From NCBI GenBank assembly GCA_016209705.1, contig JACQVR010000085.1, positions 1-64,000 on the forward strand: 64,000 nucleotides of DNA, given 5' to 3'. The DNA is from Planctomycetota bacterium. GTDB lineage: Bacteria; Planctomycetota; MHYJ01; JACPRB01. Position numbers and translations under genes: made by a program. Each line of letters opens with the position of its first letter. Position 1 is the stretch's first letter. The notes beneath the pieces are model-generated. The model worked only from the letters and a program-made list of their open reading frames with translations. It searched no databases and was not told where the DNA came from. Below, piece by piece: positions 1-8,161 of the stretch.

Positions 1-640
1 CGACCGTCGCGTTCCACACGAAGCCGATCTTGGGATTCCTCTTGGCCTTGACCTGCATGATCTTCGAGGCGCGCAGCGTATCGCGCCGGTGAATGACGCT
101 CACCTTCGACGCGAACCGCGTGAGGAACGTCGCCTCCTCCATCGCGGTATCCCCTCCGCCGACGACCGCCACGTGCTTGTTGCGAAAAATCGGCAGCGCG
201 CCGTCGCATGTGGCGCACGCAGAAACTCCCTTGTTCATCAACTGTTTTTCGGATTCGATCCCCAGCCATTTCGCCCCGGCGCCCGTGGAGAGAATGACCG
301 CTTTTGCCCGCCACTCGCGGTCACCGGCCCACATCGCGAAGGGCCGCTTCGAAAAATCCACGCGATCGATCCATGCCGTCTCCACGCGCGTACCGAACCG
401 TTCCGCCTGCTTGCGGAACAGCTCCATTAACTCCGGTCCTTGGACTCCCTTCGGGAACCCGGGATAGTTCTCGACATCGGTGGTGATCATGAGCTGGCCG
501 CCGGGAAGATCGGTCCGTTTAGACGCGTCCGCTTCGCCTTCGATGACGAGCGGTTTCAAGTTGGCGCGGCTGGCGTAAAGCGCCGCCGTGTACGCCGCGG
601 GACCGGAACCGATGATGACGACGTTTTCGATATCAGGCAT
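1..640 (-). CDS. trxB: Thioredoxin-disulfide reductase, N-terminal part (cut by window edge)
   Basis: Reading leftwards from the ATG at 640 gives an uninterrupted frame of 213 codons that runs off the window. It starts [17 protein letters not shown], the FAD-binding Rossmann motif. It contains the redox motif CATC near residue 145 (SACATCDGA) and the NADPH-binding GGGDTAMEE just after. Thioredoxin reductase transfers electrons from NADPH through FAD to thioredoxin in the cytoplasm. A heptamer repeat array lies directly upstream, between this gene and the lipoprotein gene before it. The C-terminal third is outside the window. Identification is firm from the ordered FAD, CxxC and NADPH motifs. 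Confidence 0.95.
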   Translation of the reverse strand, partial: MPDIENVVIIGSGPAAYTAALYASRANLKPLVIEGEADASKRTDLPGGQLMITTDVENYPGFPKGVQGPELMELFRKQAERFGTRVETAWIDRVDFSKRPFAMWAGDREWRAKAVILSTGAGAKWLGIESEKQLMNKGVSACATCDGALPIFRNKHVAVVGGGDTAMEEATFLTRFASKVSVIHRRDTLRASKIMQVKAKRNPKIGFVWNATV

Positions 641-652
641 GAGGTCCTCGGG

Positions 653-761
653 AAGTCATGAGTCACGAGTCATGAGTCGCGAGTCGTGAGTCACGAATCA
701 GGAGTCTCGAACCCACCGCTCCCCGACGCGCTTCCGACGCATGACTCGCGACTCGGGACTC
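653..761. repeat. Heptamer repeat array with inverted arm (GAGTCNN type)
   Basis: Eight consecutive 7-bp units from 653 to 708 follow GAGTCAC, GAGTCAT, GAGTCGC and close variants. A second arm at 741-761 carries three units that read GAGTCCC, GAGTCGC, GAGTCAT on the opposite strand. The two arms can pair as a long imperfect hairpin around a 32-base spacer. The array fills the spacer between two minus-strand genes and its right arm reaches the TGA of the upstream gene (760-762). Confidence 0.85.
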
Positions 762-1221
762 ACCTCACCATCGGCGGTCCGTCCGTGTCGAAAAAGTCAT
801 CTTGCCACTCCGCCGTCGCGTAGCGACTCACCTGCCGCGCGTACCAGATGTCCCCGTGCCGCGCGATCTTGACGCGATAGCGAAACGCGCGCCGGCTTCG
901 ATCCGTATACCCGCGGACGATGTAGCTGCCCCAATCCGGATGCTTCGGATTGCGCTCGATGAACTCATACTTGGAGGGGTCGTACGGCTCGCCTTTCCAA
1001 GGAACTTCCACGCGCAACCGGATTTCCTCGTGCGCCACCCGGCGAGGATCTCCGCGCCACGTCTGCCCCTGCTCGAACTCCGCCTGCCAGACCTCAAGCT
1101 GCGCGGCGCCCGGCTCCGGAATGTTCACGTCCGGGAAATCGATTTCCCGGCGCTCCTGGCATGCTCCCGCGCCGAGCATCGCCGCGCTCGCCCAAAGCCC
1201 GCCGGCCATCCAGATCCGCAT
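760..1221 (-). CDS. Putative lipoprotein of unknown function
   Basis: 153 residues. The N-terminus is a signal peptide ending in a lipobox-like LGAGAC near residue 21, so it is probably lipid-anchored in the envelope. The mature part is charged and aromatic-rich, with stretches such as HPDWGSYIVRGYTDRSRRA and RHGDIWYARQV, and no enzyme motif that I recognise. It is followed on the same strand by trxB, with a heptamer array between. Function is unknown; the start at 1221 puts the signal sequence at the extreme N-terminus. Confidence 0.7.
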   Translation of the reverse strand: MRIWMAGGLWASAAMLGAGACQERREIDFPDVNIPEPGAAQLEVWQAEFEQGQTWRGDPRRVAHEEIRLRVEVPWKGEPYDPSKYEFIERNPKHPDWGSYIVRGYTDRSRRAFRYRVKIARHGDIWYARQVSRYATAEWQDDFFDTDGPPMVR

Positions 1222-1224
1222 GTC

Positions 1225-1443
1225 CTAGCTCTCTTCTTCCTCGCGTTCCCCGCCCCCCTGCTCCCCTTCCGACAGGCGGAACGCCACGATCTTGTTCGAC
1301 ACGATCATGGTCTCGATCCGGTCTATATCCAGGACGACGAACTCGGGGGTGACCTCCTTCAGGATTCCCATCCACGGTTCGGTGTTTTCCTGCGTCCAGA
1401 TTTCGACCTCACGATCAACATATTCGGCGAGTTTGCGCAGCAT
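1225..1443 (-). CDS. Small acidic protein, possibly Sm-like fold
   Basis: 72 residues starting MLRKLAEYVDREVEIW at the ATG at 1443. It is a short alternation of hydrophobic and charged residues (WMGILKEVTPEFVVLDIDR) followed by an acidic, glutamate-rich tail. The pattern of one helix then several short strands resembles small Sm/LSm-like barrels, but this is a guess from pattern only. It lies 3 bp upstream of the lipoprotein gene, so the two are probably co-transcribed. No strong Shine-Dalgarno is visible. A longer frame upstream overlaps the repeat array and was not used. Confidence 0.5.
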   Translation of the reverse strand: MLRKLAEYVDREVEIWTQENTEPWMGILKEVTPEFVVLDIDRIETMIVSNKIVAFRLSEGEQGGGEREEEES

Positions 1444-1490
1444 GGGGAAACATAGTATGGGGCAACCCCGGATCGCGCAAGGAAGCGTAT

Positions 1491-1580
1491 GAGCTCGGAG
1501 CTCGGAGCTTGGAACTCGAAGCCGGGAGCTCGGAGCCAAAGCGCTTGCTCCAAGCTCCCAGCTCCGAGCTTCCGGCTTTT
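1491..1580. repeat. Heptamer repeat array with inverted arm (GAGCTCG type)
   Basis: Seven 7-bp units at 1491-1539 (GAGCTCG, GAGCTCG, GAGCTTG, GAACTCG and variants) are followed by an opposite-strand arm at 1547-1580 (GCTCCAA, GCTCCCA, GCTCCGA, GCTTCCG). The arms can fold back on each other. The array lies between two minus-strand genes and its right end touches the stop codon (1579-1581) of the radical SAM gene. Confidence 0.85.
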
Positions 1581-3453
1581 AATAGTCCTCGGACTCCAGC
1601 GGATGGCGCTCGCGCAAGCGGTGCGAAGCCGGGGTCGAATCCGGCGCGGGCGAGGCTCCGGACTCCGGCTTCCGGCCGGCGCGTTCCGAAATCGCATCGA
1701 GGCAATACTGATATTCGCGCCAGAGATAGTCGCGCGAGGTTCCTGTGTCGAGATGGTCCCACGGCAGCACCTCGGCCCGCGGGATCTCCCGGCGCGCGAT
1801 GAAATTCGGATCGATCCCCACGGACTCGAACACCCGCATCCATCGTTCGAAACTGAAGAACTCGCGCCACTCGTCGAACTTGGACCCGGCGCGAACGGCC
1901 GCCAGAATCGCCTTCGACAAGCTCCTCGATCCTCGAGCGAAGACCGCCTCGATATAGCTGGACCTCGGGTCGTGCATCCGAAGGTGGACCCGCGTGCCGC
2001 GCGCCAGGTACGCCAGCCGGCGTTCGACGGCCAGCACGTATTCGAAATCGCGCTGGGCGGCGAACTGGAACGGCGTATGGGGCTTGGGGATGAACGGCGA
2101 GATGGTCACGTTCACGTCCGCCCACCGGCCGCGCAGTTCCTTGCCGATGGCCGAGACGCGCCGGGCCGTGTCGATGATCCCTTGCAAGTCTTCGTCCGTT
2201 TCCCCCGGAAGCCCGATCATGAAGTAGAGCTTCAGATGGTTCCACCCCTCCTGGAACGCCGCCCGCGCGGTGGCGAAGAGATCCTCGTCCTTGATGGGCT
2301 TGCGGATGATCTTCCGCAACGCCTCCGTCCCGCCTTCCGGCGCCACGGTGAAGCCGCTCTTCCGGACGGATTTCAGAAGCGCCGGCAGCTCCGCCAGCTT
2401 TTCGTCGATCCGAAGCGACGGTAGCGTCACGCTCACCCGCCGGGCCTTGAATCTAGCGTTCAGGCGCGCCATCAATTCCTGGATGTGAGGGTAGTCGCCG
2501 CTGGAGAGCGATGTCAGCGCGATCTCGTCGTAGCCCGTATGGGCGTAGACGGATTCCGCCTGCTGGAGCAACTGGTCCACGGGTCGGAACCGCAGCTTGT
2601 TCTTGAACGTGACCGCGTGGCAGAACCGGCAGCGATGCGGGCACCCGCGCATGATCTCGAGGTTGATCCGATCATGCACGACTTCCCCATATGGAACGAT
2701 CGGCTTCTCCGGATAGTACGTCTCCGGCAGCGACGCCACGACGGCTTTCTTCACAGTCGTGGGCGCCCCGTCGCGCGCCGTGATGGAAGCGATCGTGCCG
2801 TCGGGATGATAGGCGACGTCGTACAGCGACGGCACGTACGCGCCAGCCACCTTCTGCGCTGCGGCGCGCAGGATGTCCCGCCGCGAGGCTCCTCCGGCGC
2901 GCAGGTCCCGAACCAGTTCCAGGAGCTGGAGCGTCGCTTCCTCGCCGTCGCCCAGGATGATGACGTCGAAGAACTCCGCGATCGGCTCCGGATAGGATCC
3001 GTTGGGCCCGCCGCCGGCCACGATAGGGTCGCGATCCGAACGCTCGGCCGCCCACACCGGAATGCCGGCCAGGTCGAGCATGTTGACGATGTTCGTGTAG
3101 GCCAACTCCGCCTGGAGCGAAAAGCCCACCACGTCGAAGTCGCGTACGGGCCGGTGGGAATCCACGCTCAACAGCGGGATTCCTTGCGCCCGCATGCGCT
3201 CCTCCAAGTCCGGCCAGGGGGCGAAGACCCGCTCGCACAGGGCGTCGGGGCGCGCGTTGATGAGGCCGTACAGAATCTGAAGCCCGAGGTGGGACATCCC
3301 GATCTTGTAGACGTCCGGAAAGCAGAACGCGGCGCGGATGGAGACGGAATCCCACTCCTTGCGGATGGAGTTCCATTCGCCCCCGATGTACTGGCTGGGG
3401 GACTGAACCTCCAACAGCAGCGGTTCGATCCGATCCCAAAGGCTGGCGGACAT
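1579..3453 (-). CDS. B12-binding-type radical SAM protein (TIGR03960-like)
   Basis: 624 residues. The N-terminal 200 residues resemble the cobalamin-binding-like region of large radical SAM proteins (FCFPDVYKIGMSHLGLQILY, then GGGPNGSYPEP and ILGDGEEA). The radical SAM core follows, with the cluster motif CPHRCRFC, and later GGTEALRKIIRKP and IGLPGETDEDL. This layout matches the widespread uncharacterised TIGR03960 family, often encoded with a TIGR03936 partner; no substrate is known. The start at 3453 was chosen because family members begin close to this point; 3486 is an in-frame alternative. The LON-domain gene lies just upstream on the same strand. Confidence 0.85.
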   Translation of the reverse strand: MSASLWDRIEPLLLEVQSPSQYIGGEWNSIRKEWDSVSIRAAFCFPDVYKIGMSHLGLQILYGLINARPDALCERVFAPWPDLEERMRAQGIPLLSVDSHRPVRDFDVVGFSLQAELAYTNIVNMLDLAGIPVWAAERSDRDPIVAGGGPNGSYPEPIAEFFDVIILGDGEEATLQLLELVRDLRAGGASRRDILRAAAQKVAGAYVPSLYDVAYHPDGTIASITARDGAPTTVKKAVVASLPETYYPEKPIVPYGEVVHDRINLEIMRGCPHRCRFCHAVTFKNKLRFRPVDQLLQQAESVYAHTGYDEIALTSLSSGDYPHIQELMARLNARFKARRVSVTLPSLRIDEKLAELPALLKSVRKSGFTVAPEGGTEALRKIIRKPIKDEDLFATARAAFQEGWNHLKLYFMIGLPGETDEDLQGIIDTARRVSAIGKELRGRWADVNVTISPFIPKPHTPFQFAAQRDFEYVLAVERRLAYLARGTRVHLRMHDPRSSYIEAVFARGSRSLSKAILAAVRAGSKFDEWREFFSFERWMRVFESVGIDPNFIARREIPRAEVLPWDHLDTGTSRDYLWREYQYCLDAISERAGRKPESGASPAPDSTPASHRLRERHPLESEDY

Positions 3454-3494
3454 GGGAAGAAAATTATAGTGAAACACGGGACCCATCGCGACGG

Positions 3495-4163
3495 TCAGTT
3501 CGCCGAAGGTTCGGGAGGCCACGACGGAGCGCGGCGTCGCACGTTCCCCCACGAGGACCGCCGCAGGAGGCCCAGAACCGTTTCGGCCCGCGCCCGGACG
3601 TCGATTTGCTCCAGAACCGCCTGCTTGGCGTAGGCATCGACATCCAGGAAGGACGTCAGCACGTCGCACAGCGTTCCCAACGGGAGATCGGGCTCGATCT
3701 TCACCGACGTCGTCTTGTCGAGCGACTGGACCAACGAGGAAAACACCGCCAGGAACGTCCGCCGCACGCGTTCCAGATCCGGCGACGCGGGAGCGGGAGG
3801 CTCGGGAAGCAGTTTGACCAAAGCGCGGCGGTACGGCTCGGCGCCCAGGTGATGTTCGATCCGCCCCCGAATCAGCCCGTGCAGAAGCAGATTGTATTTT
3901 CCTTCCTCGAGGAGTTGTTCCTGAAAGATCCGCCCGATGCCCACGACGTCGAAGACCGGCGGGTTCCCATGGTAGTCGGACTTCCAGCCCGGCTTCAGGA
4001 GGGCCATGGCGATGAGGCGATCGCTCTCCAGCGCGTCGGCGACCATGGCACGGTAGCGCGGTTCGAAGATGTGCAGCGGCAGCACAGTCTTCGGGAAAAG
4101 AACCGTTCCGGGCAGCGGAAAGAGCCGTACCAAGCCGGCGGGAGTTTCGGGTTTCAATTCCAT
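3495..4163 (-). CDS. LON substrate-binding-domain protein
   Basis: 222 residues. It opens with the typical LON N-domain pattern: LFPLPGTVLFPKTVLPLHIF, then EPRYRAM, and later GIGRIF and YNLLLHGLIRGRI. There is no AAA+ ATPase or Ser-Lys protease domain, so this is a stand-alone N-domain protein of the kind found in many bacteria, whose role is not settled (peptide binding is likely). It precedes the radical SAM gene with a 41-bp spacer from its stop to that gene's chosen start. Start MELKPETPAG at 4163. Confidence 0.85.
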   Translation of the reverse strand: MELKPETPAGLVRLFPLPGTVLFPKTVLPLHIFEPRYRAMVADALESDRLIAMALLKPGWKSDYHGNPPVFDVVGIGRIFQEQLLEEGKYNLLLHGLIRGRIEHHLGAEPYRRALVKLLPEPPAPASPDLERVRRTFLAVFSSLVQSLDKTTSVKIEPDLPLGTLCDVLTSFLDVDAYAKQAVLEQIDVRARAETVLGLLRRSSWGNVRRRAPSWPPEPSAN

Positions 4164-4296
4164 GCCACTTTAATGATAGCAGAAGAGGGACGGGAGAGAA
4201 CGCCCAAATGAAAAACACGCGAAGCTGGACCGCAAAAGCGCCGAACCGCCAAATGGGTTCCCCCAAACGTCCTATGGCGCTTCCGCGTTTTGGCGG
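4164..4296. repeat. Intergenic inverted repeat (CCGCCAAA ... TTTTGGCGG)
   Basis: This 133-bp spacer holds a left arm CGAACCGCCAAA ending near 4253 and a right arm at about 4275-4296 (GGCGCTTCCGCGTTTTGGCGG). The opposite strand of the right arm reads CCGCCAA, AACGCGG, AAGCGCC, a loose 7-bp period. It lies just after the stop codon of the minus-strand gene 4297-5076. No U-tract follows the hairpin. Confidence 0.5.
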
Positions 4297-5076
4297 CTAC
4301 CACCCGCGCCAGAAGAAATGATCCATGAGCAGGCCCGCCGCCGCGCCGATGATCGCGCCCTGCGTGCGATGCCCGGATTGATGCCCGATGATCGCTCCCA
4401 CGCCGGCGCCGATCAGGACCGTGTCGCGCACGTATGGCAGGAGCGACAGCTCCGGACCGTGGAAGCTCCGCACCGGCATGGAAGGCCGGTAGCCGTACAC
4501 GCTCGGCCGCCGCCGCTCGCTCACCGGTATTTTTCCTTGAACGTGAAGCAGCACCACGCGCTGCCCCTCGGCGTCCTCGGCCACGACCGTCTGAAGATCG
4601 ATATACGACGTATCGGCGCCCTTCACCGTCAGAGTGCAGGAGCCTTCGGCGGGCACCCTCACTCCTTCCGTCGTCGGCCGGCCTTCGATCGCGATCCGAT
4701 ACGCCCCCGCCGGCGCCGACAGATCCACCGTCCCCCCCGGCGGGACGTCCGTCCCGTGGGTCATGCTGAAGCTGACGAACCGTTCCTTCTCGTCGATGGA
4801 TATTTTCACGGCCCGGTGGGACGCGTTCTTGAAGACGACGTTCATGCCGGACTTGGAGAGCAGCCGCCGGATGACCGTCTCGCTCACGCCGGCGTTCTTG
4901 AGCGCGAGCACGTCCTCGTCCGAGAGCTTCGCCGCCCCGACGTCGTCGATCTTCGCCAGAATAACGTCGTCGCCGATGCCGGCTTTCGCCATGCGGATCA
5001 CCTCGCCGGCGCCGATCGGCTTGTCCGCGTCCTGCGCGGCGGCCCAGAGGGCGCCCGCCAGAAACCACGCCACCAT
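4297..5076 (-). CDS. Exported protein with C-terminal glycine zipper, CsgG neighbour
   Basis: 259 residues. A cleavable signal peptide (MVAWFLAGALWAAAQDA) leads into a helical segment, then a beta-rich middle. The C-terminal 45 residues are a glycine-zipper-like membrane segment (LIGAGVGAIIGHQSGHRTQ, then GAIIGAAAGLLMDHFFW). Glycine-zipper segments commonly insert in the outer membrane. It follows the CsgG-like gene with 8 bp between them on the same strand, so all three genes from 6465 down to 4297 may be one envelope operon. Exact function unknown. Confidence 0.75.
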   Translation of the reverse strand: MVAWFLAGALWAAAQDADKPIGAGEVIRMAKAGIGDDVILAKIDDVGAAKLSDEDVLALKNAGVSETVIRRLLSKSGMNVVFKNASHRAVKISIDEKERFVSFSMTHGTDVPPGGTVDLSAPAGAYRIAIEGRPTTEGVRVPAEGSCTLTVKGADTSYIDLQTVVAEDAEGQRVVLLHVQGKIPVSERRRPSVYGYRPSMPVRSFHGPELSLLPYVRDTVLIGAGVGAIIGHQSGHRTQGAIIGAAAGLLMDHFFWRGW

Positions 5077-5084
5077 CGCTCCCC

Positions 5085-5741
5085 CTATGGGTTCATCTCG
5101 ATTTCGTCGATGAGATCGTCGACCATCTGAAGAATCGCGGCGTTGAGGCTGTCTCCCGCCAGCGTTTCGTCGTACGACGTGCGGCCGCCCAGGCCCATCA
5201 TGCCGCTCGCGGAGCGCTCGGCGACCCCGTCGCCTTCGCCGGCGAAGACGATCGCGCTGGTCTCCACGTTGATCACTTTGACCAGCACCTTGGATTCGGC
5301 GATCTGTTTCTTGTTTTGCGTGATGATCGCATCGACCGCCTCGGTGCGCATGCCGAAGTTGGAGATCGTCCCGATGACGACGTATTCGACGGCGATGATT
5401 TTTCCGACGCGCGCCGCCGTGGCGGGATCCACGATGCCGCTCTGGCCCAGCTTCTGCTCGTCCAGGACCTTGGCCAGATCTTTCCGGTCATAGACGTTGA
5501 ACTGGCGGCTCTTGACGAGATACGTGGTCAACTGGTCCGCCGCCGACGTCCCGAGCCGGCCGGCGCCGTATTGGGACTTGTCCTCGAAATCCACTACCGC
5601 GATGCGCCGGCGGTCTTCCGGCCGTTTCGCGGCGCGTTCGCGCAGGCTCGCCTTGGGGTTCCGTTTTTCCACCGATCCGCTGACGCAGCCGGCCGCCGCC
5701 ATCGCCAAAGCCGCCAGAACGAGGGTCGTCACTTTCGCCAT
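5085..5741 (-). CDS. CsgG-family lipoprotein
   Basis: 218 residues from the ATG at 5741, chosen because GAGGAGA lies six bases upstream; an in-frame start at 5765 is less likely. A lipoprotein signal ends in LAMAAAGC. The mature part has CsgG/curli-transport features: IAVVDFEDKSQYGAG, LGTSAADQLTTYLVKS, FNVYDRKDLAKVLDEQ and YVVIGTISNFG, ending in a DLIDEIE helix. CsgG proteins form outer-membrane secretion pores for curli; many bacteria have CsgG homologues without curli, with unknown cargo. It lies between a GNA1162-like lipoprotein gene and a glycine-zipper protein gene. No csgA/B is present. Confidence 0.85.
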   Translation of the reverse strand: MAKVTTLVLAALAMAAAGCVSGSVEKRNPKASLRERAAKRPEDRRRIAVVDFEDKSQYGAGRLGTSAADQLTTYLVKSRQFNVYDRKDLAKVLDEQKLGQSGIVDPATAARVGKIIAVEYVVIGTISNFGMRTEAVDAIITQNKKQIAESKVLVKVINVETSAIVFAGEGDGVAERSASGMMGLGGRTSYDETLAGDSLNAAILQMVDDLIDEIEMNP

Positions 5742-5811
5742 CCGTGCTCTCCTCGGGATCTTCATCCTTGATCCCTACGATAAAATTTCCGTTTCGACGC
5801 CGAAATTCCGT

Positions 5812-6465
5812 TCACGGGTTCGAAGCCTCTCCCGCCTCCTCTCGTTGCTTCTTGACTTCCGGATCCCACCCGGCCCACGGCAGGGAGGCGAAACACTGGG
5901 ACGCCGCGCCGGGCGCGAACTTCTCGGTATCCGTCAAGGCCGCCGACGCCGTATCCCGTAGCGCCGAGTTGAGCAGCCCTTTCCAACCGCCGCCGGCGTC
6001 GGCCGTCTTGGAATGCTCCTCTTCGCCTTCGGCCGGGCCCCAGGCCAGCTCGCCCGTTCGGTCCCTCAGTTCGGCCTGGATCGTCACGCCGATCTCGGTG
6101 TAGATGCCCACCGTCTTCTTGCCCCAGCGCGAGAGGTTTGTGTAGACGACGCCGTCCACGTTGAATTTTTCCGCCAGGTCCTTGGCGCTGAACGCCTTGA
6201 TCTCGGCGGGATCGCCCGTGAACTTGTGATCGACGTAGAATTTCTCGACCTGATCCCGCGGAACGAGGCGATATCCCCGTTCGGCCATTTCCCGCTCCAC
6301 GTATTTCCACATCTTGATCGGCGCTTCGATGTCCAGGCTCTCGTTGAACGGAATCAGCACGACCACGGTCTCGATATCTCGGTTGATATAGTTCTTTCCG
6401 GCTCCGCAGCCGATCGCGGCCATCGCGACGGCCGCCGCGCACCCCGCCGCCCATGCGTAGTTCAT
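5812..6465 (-). CDS. GNA1162/DUF799-family lipoprotein
   Basis: 217 residues with a lipobox (AAIGCGAG). The body has the GNA1162-like pattern: VVVLIPFNESLDIEAPIKMW, EREMAERGYRLVPRDQ, DLAEKFNVDGVVYTNLSRWG and ELRDRTGELAWG. Homologues (NMB1162 type) are small outer-membrane lipoproteins that travel with CsgG-like proteins. The ATG at 6465 has AGGAG upstream. It is the first gene of the envelope cassette 6465-4297. Confidence 0.8.
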   Translation of the reverse strand: MNYAWAAGCAAAVAMAAIGCGAGKNYINRDIETVVVLIPFNESLDIEAPIKMWKYVEREMAERGYRLVPRDQVEKFYVDHKFTGDPAEIKAFSAKDLAEKFNVDGVVYTNLSRWGKKTVGIYTEIGVTIQAELRDRTGELAWGPAEGEEEHSKTADAGGGWKGLLNSALRDTASAALTDTEKFAPGAASQCFASLPWAGWDPEVKKQREEAGEASNP

Positions 6466-6492
6466 GATCCACTCCTGGGGAAAGCGCCTATC

Positions 6493-7308
6493 TTACAGCT
6501 TGAGGCGGCCGGACTGGGAAAAAAACGCCACCGGGTTGTCCCAGACGAGTTTCGAAATGCGCTTCTCAGGTACGCCGCGCTCGCGCAGTTCGTCCACCGT
6601 GTAGGGAACCATCAGCGGATCAGACGGTCCCCAATCGGCGGCGCTGTTGATCATCATCCGCTCGAAGCCGTGTTCCTGGAGAATGTCGGCCGCGCGCTCC
6701 GGCGAGAGCTTGGTGATGGGATACACGGTATGGCCCGCCCATGCTCCCTCCGCGAGCGCCATGCCGGTCGTGTTCTCCACGTTGTGGTCGATCAGCACCC
6801 GCTCCATGGGGAATGACACATTCCGGACCACATCGAGGATCCGCCGGATCCCTTCCGCCTTGTTCAGATGCGGCGAATGAACGAGCAACGGCAGACCCGC
6901 CCGGCGGGCCATCTCGATCTGGCGGACCATGGAGTCCTCTTCCGCCGGCGTGATCGCGTCGAAGCCGATCTCCCCCACCGCCACCACGCGCTCGTGCTCC
7001 AGGAACCGGGGCAGAGCGTCGAGCACCTGCCGGGTCACGTCCGGATCGTTGGATTCTTTCGGGTTCATCGCCAGCGTCACGAACTGCCGGATCCCGTACT
7101 TGGCGGCGCGCGCGTGCTCGTAGTTCAGCAGGTGGGAGAAATAATCCAGGAACGATCCCGCGTGTCGGCGGGTCTCGCCCAGCCAGAAAGCGGGCTCCAC
7201 GACGACTTCGATGCCGTGGCGCGCCATGGCTTCGTAGTCGTTGGTCGTGCGCGCGACCATATGCGCGTGCGGTTCGAAGATCCGGGTCCGCGCCGCCACC
7301 GCTTTCAT
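6493..7308 (-). CDS. TatD-family metal-dependent hydrolase, ebo-cluster type
   Basis: 271 residues. Metal-ligand motifs of the amidohydrolase/TatD fold are in order: FEPHAHM (HxH) near the start, VGEIGFD (Glu), LLVHSPH (His), LIDHN (His) and NSAADWG (Asp). Segments such as RTTNDYEAMA, EPAFWLGETR and VTLAMNPKESNDP are typical of the TatD-like hydrolase encoded in ebo/EDB gene clusters (EboB, as I recall the naming) of cyanobacteria and other phyla. The usual neighbours (UbiA-type prenyltransferase, sugar phosphate cyclase, isomerase) are absent here. Substrate unknown. Confidence 0.8.
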   Translation of the reverse strand: MKAVAARTRIFEPHAHMVARTTNDYEAMARHGIEVVVEPAFWLGETRRHAGSFLDYFSHLLNYEHARAAKYGIRQFVTLAMNPKESNDPDVTRQVLDALPRFLEHERVVAVGEIGFDAITPAEEDSMVRQIEMARRAGLPLLVHSPHLNKAEGIRRILDVVRNVSFPMERVLIDHNVENTTGMALAEGAWAGHTVYPITKLSPERAADILQEHGFERMMINSAADWGPSDPLMVPYTVDELRERGVPEKRISKLVWDNPVAFFSQSGRLKL

Positions 7309-7321
7309 CGAGGGCCCTTAT

Positions 7322-8116
7322 CTAAAAGCTCAGGGACACGCCGAGGGTGACGCCGGTCATGTTCAGGTGGACGCGCTTCTCTTCGGCGCGGTTCTCGTCC
7401 TGGAGAAATTCGGCGAGAAACACCTGAATGCCGCCTTCGAGCGCCAGCGAGCCCAATCTGAGCCGCAGCGCGCCGCGGGCTTCGAACGGATAGCGGATCT
7501 CCACCCCCTGGCGCGTGAACGACGGAATCCCTCCAGAGCTTTCCAGGAGCGCGCCGAGCCACTCGGTGATCTCCAGTTCCGCGACAAGCTCAACTGCCGG
7601 ATACACGGGTCGAAGGCGCAGCGTCTCCTCCGCCATGCCGTCCGGCGTCAGGTCCAGCTCGAACGAGAGCGCCTTCACGCCGGCGCCGAGTCCGATGCGA
7701 AAGACGTCGGGCTCGGACAGCACATGATACACCACGCCGGCCGAATAATAGCGCAGGTTGATATCGGTCTCCACCGCGGTACCGGCGGGCAGCAGGAGCC
7801 CGCCGAACATTTTGGTTTGGCTCAGGACCGCGGAGCCGTCGGAGGAGGTTTGCCAGCCCGTGACGTTGAATCGGAAATCCTCTTCCAGGTAGATGTTCAG
7901 GCTTGCGCCGCCCCCCAGCGTTTCTTCTCCGGCGTCCAGATCGTCCTCGATATTGAATCTGGAGGAGATGCCGGGCGAGCGGCCGTGGTTCAAACGCCCC
8001 CGCGTCGCTCCGAAGAATCCGCGGGCGCCCAGCTCCCCGCCGATCACTTCCTGAGCGGAGGTCTCCGGGACCCGAGTCACCAGCATGAGCAGCACGACCG
8101 GCACGGCGATCTTCAT
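7322..8116 (-). CDS. Putative outer-membrane beta-barrel protein
   Basis: 264 residues from the ATG at 8116, which has GGGAGG five bases upstream (8128 is an in-frame alternative). A signal peptide ends near ETSAQE. The rest alternates polar and hydrophobic residues in about 10-residue strands, with lipid-facing aromatics, and ends ...LGVSLSF. A terminal phenylalanine is the usual outer-membrane barrel insertion signal. No family is recognised. It sits 13 bp upstream of the TatD-like gene. Confidence 0.7.
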   Translation of the reverse strand: MKIAVPVVLLMLVTRVPETSAQEVIGGELGARGFFGATRGRLNHGRSPGISSRFNIEDDLDAGEETLGGGASLNIYLEEDFRFNVTGWQTSSDGSAVLSQTKMFGGLLLPAGTAVETDINLRYYSAGVVYHVLSEPDVFRIGLGAGVKALSFELDLTPDGMAEETLRLRPVYPAVELVAELEITEWLGALLESSGGIPSFTRQGVEIRYPFEARGALRLRLGSLALEGGIQVFLAEFLQDENRAEEKRVHLNMTGVTLGVSLSF

Positions 8117-8161
8117 GTTCCCTCCCATGGAGCCTTTCCTTGAAGGATCCGTTTCCCCTGG

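Noticed and set aside
1579-4266. An 895-codon frame for the radical SAM protein
   Set aside because: The extra N-terminal 271 residues are an out-of-frame reading of the LON-domain gene; the protein family begins near 3453.
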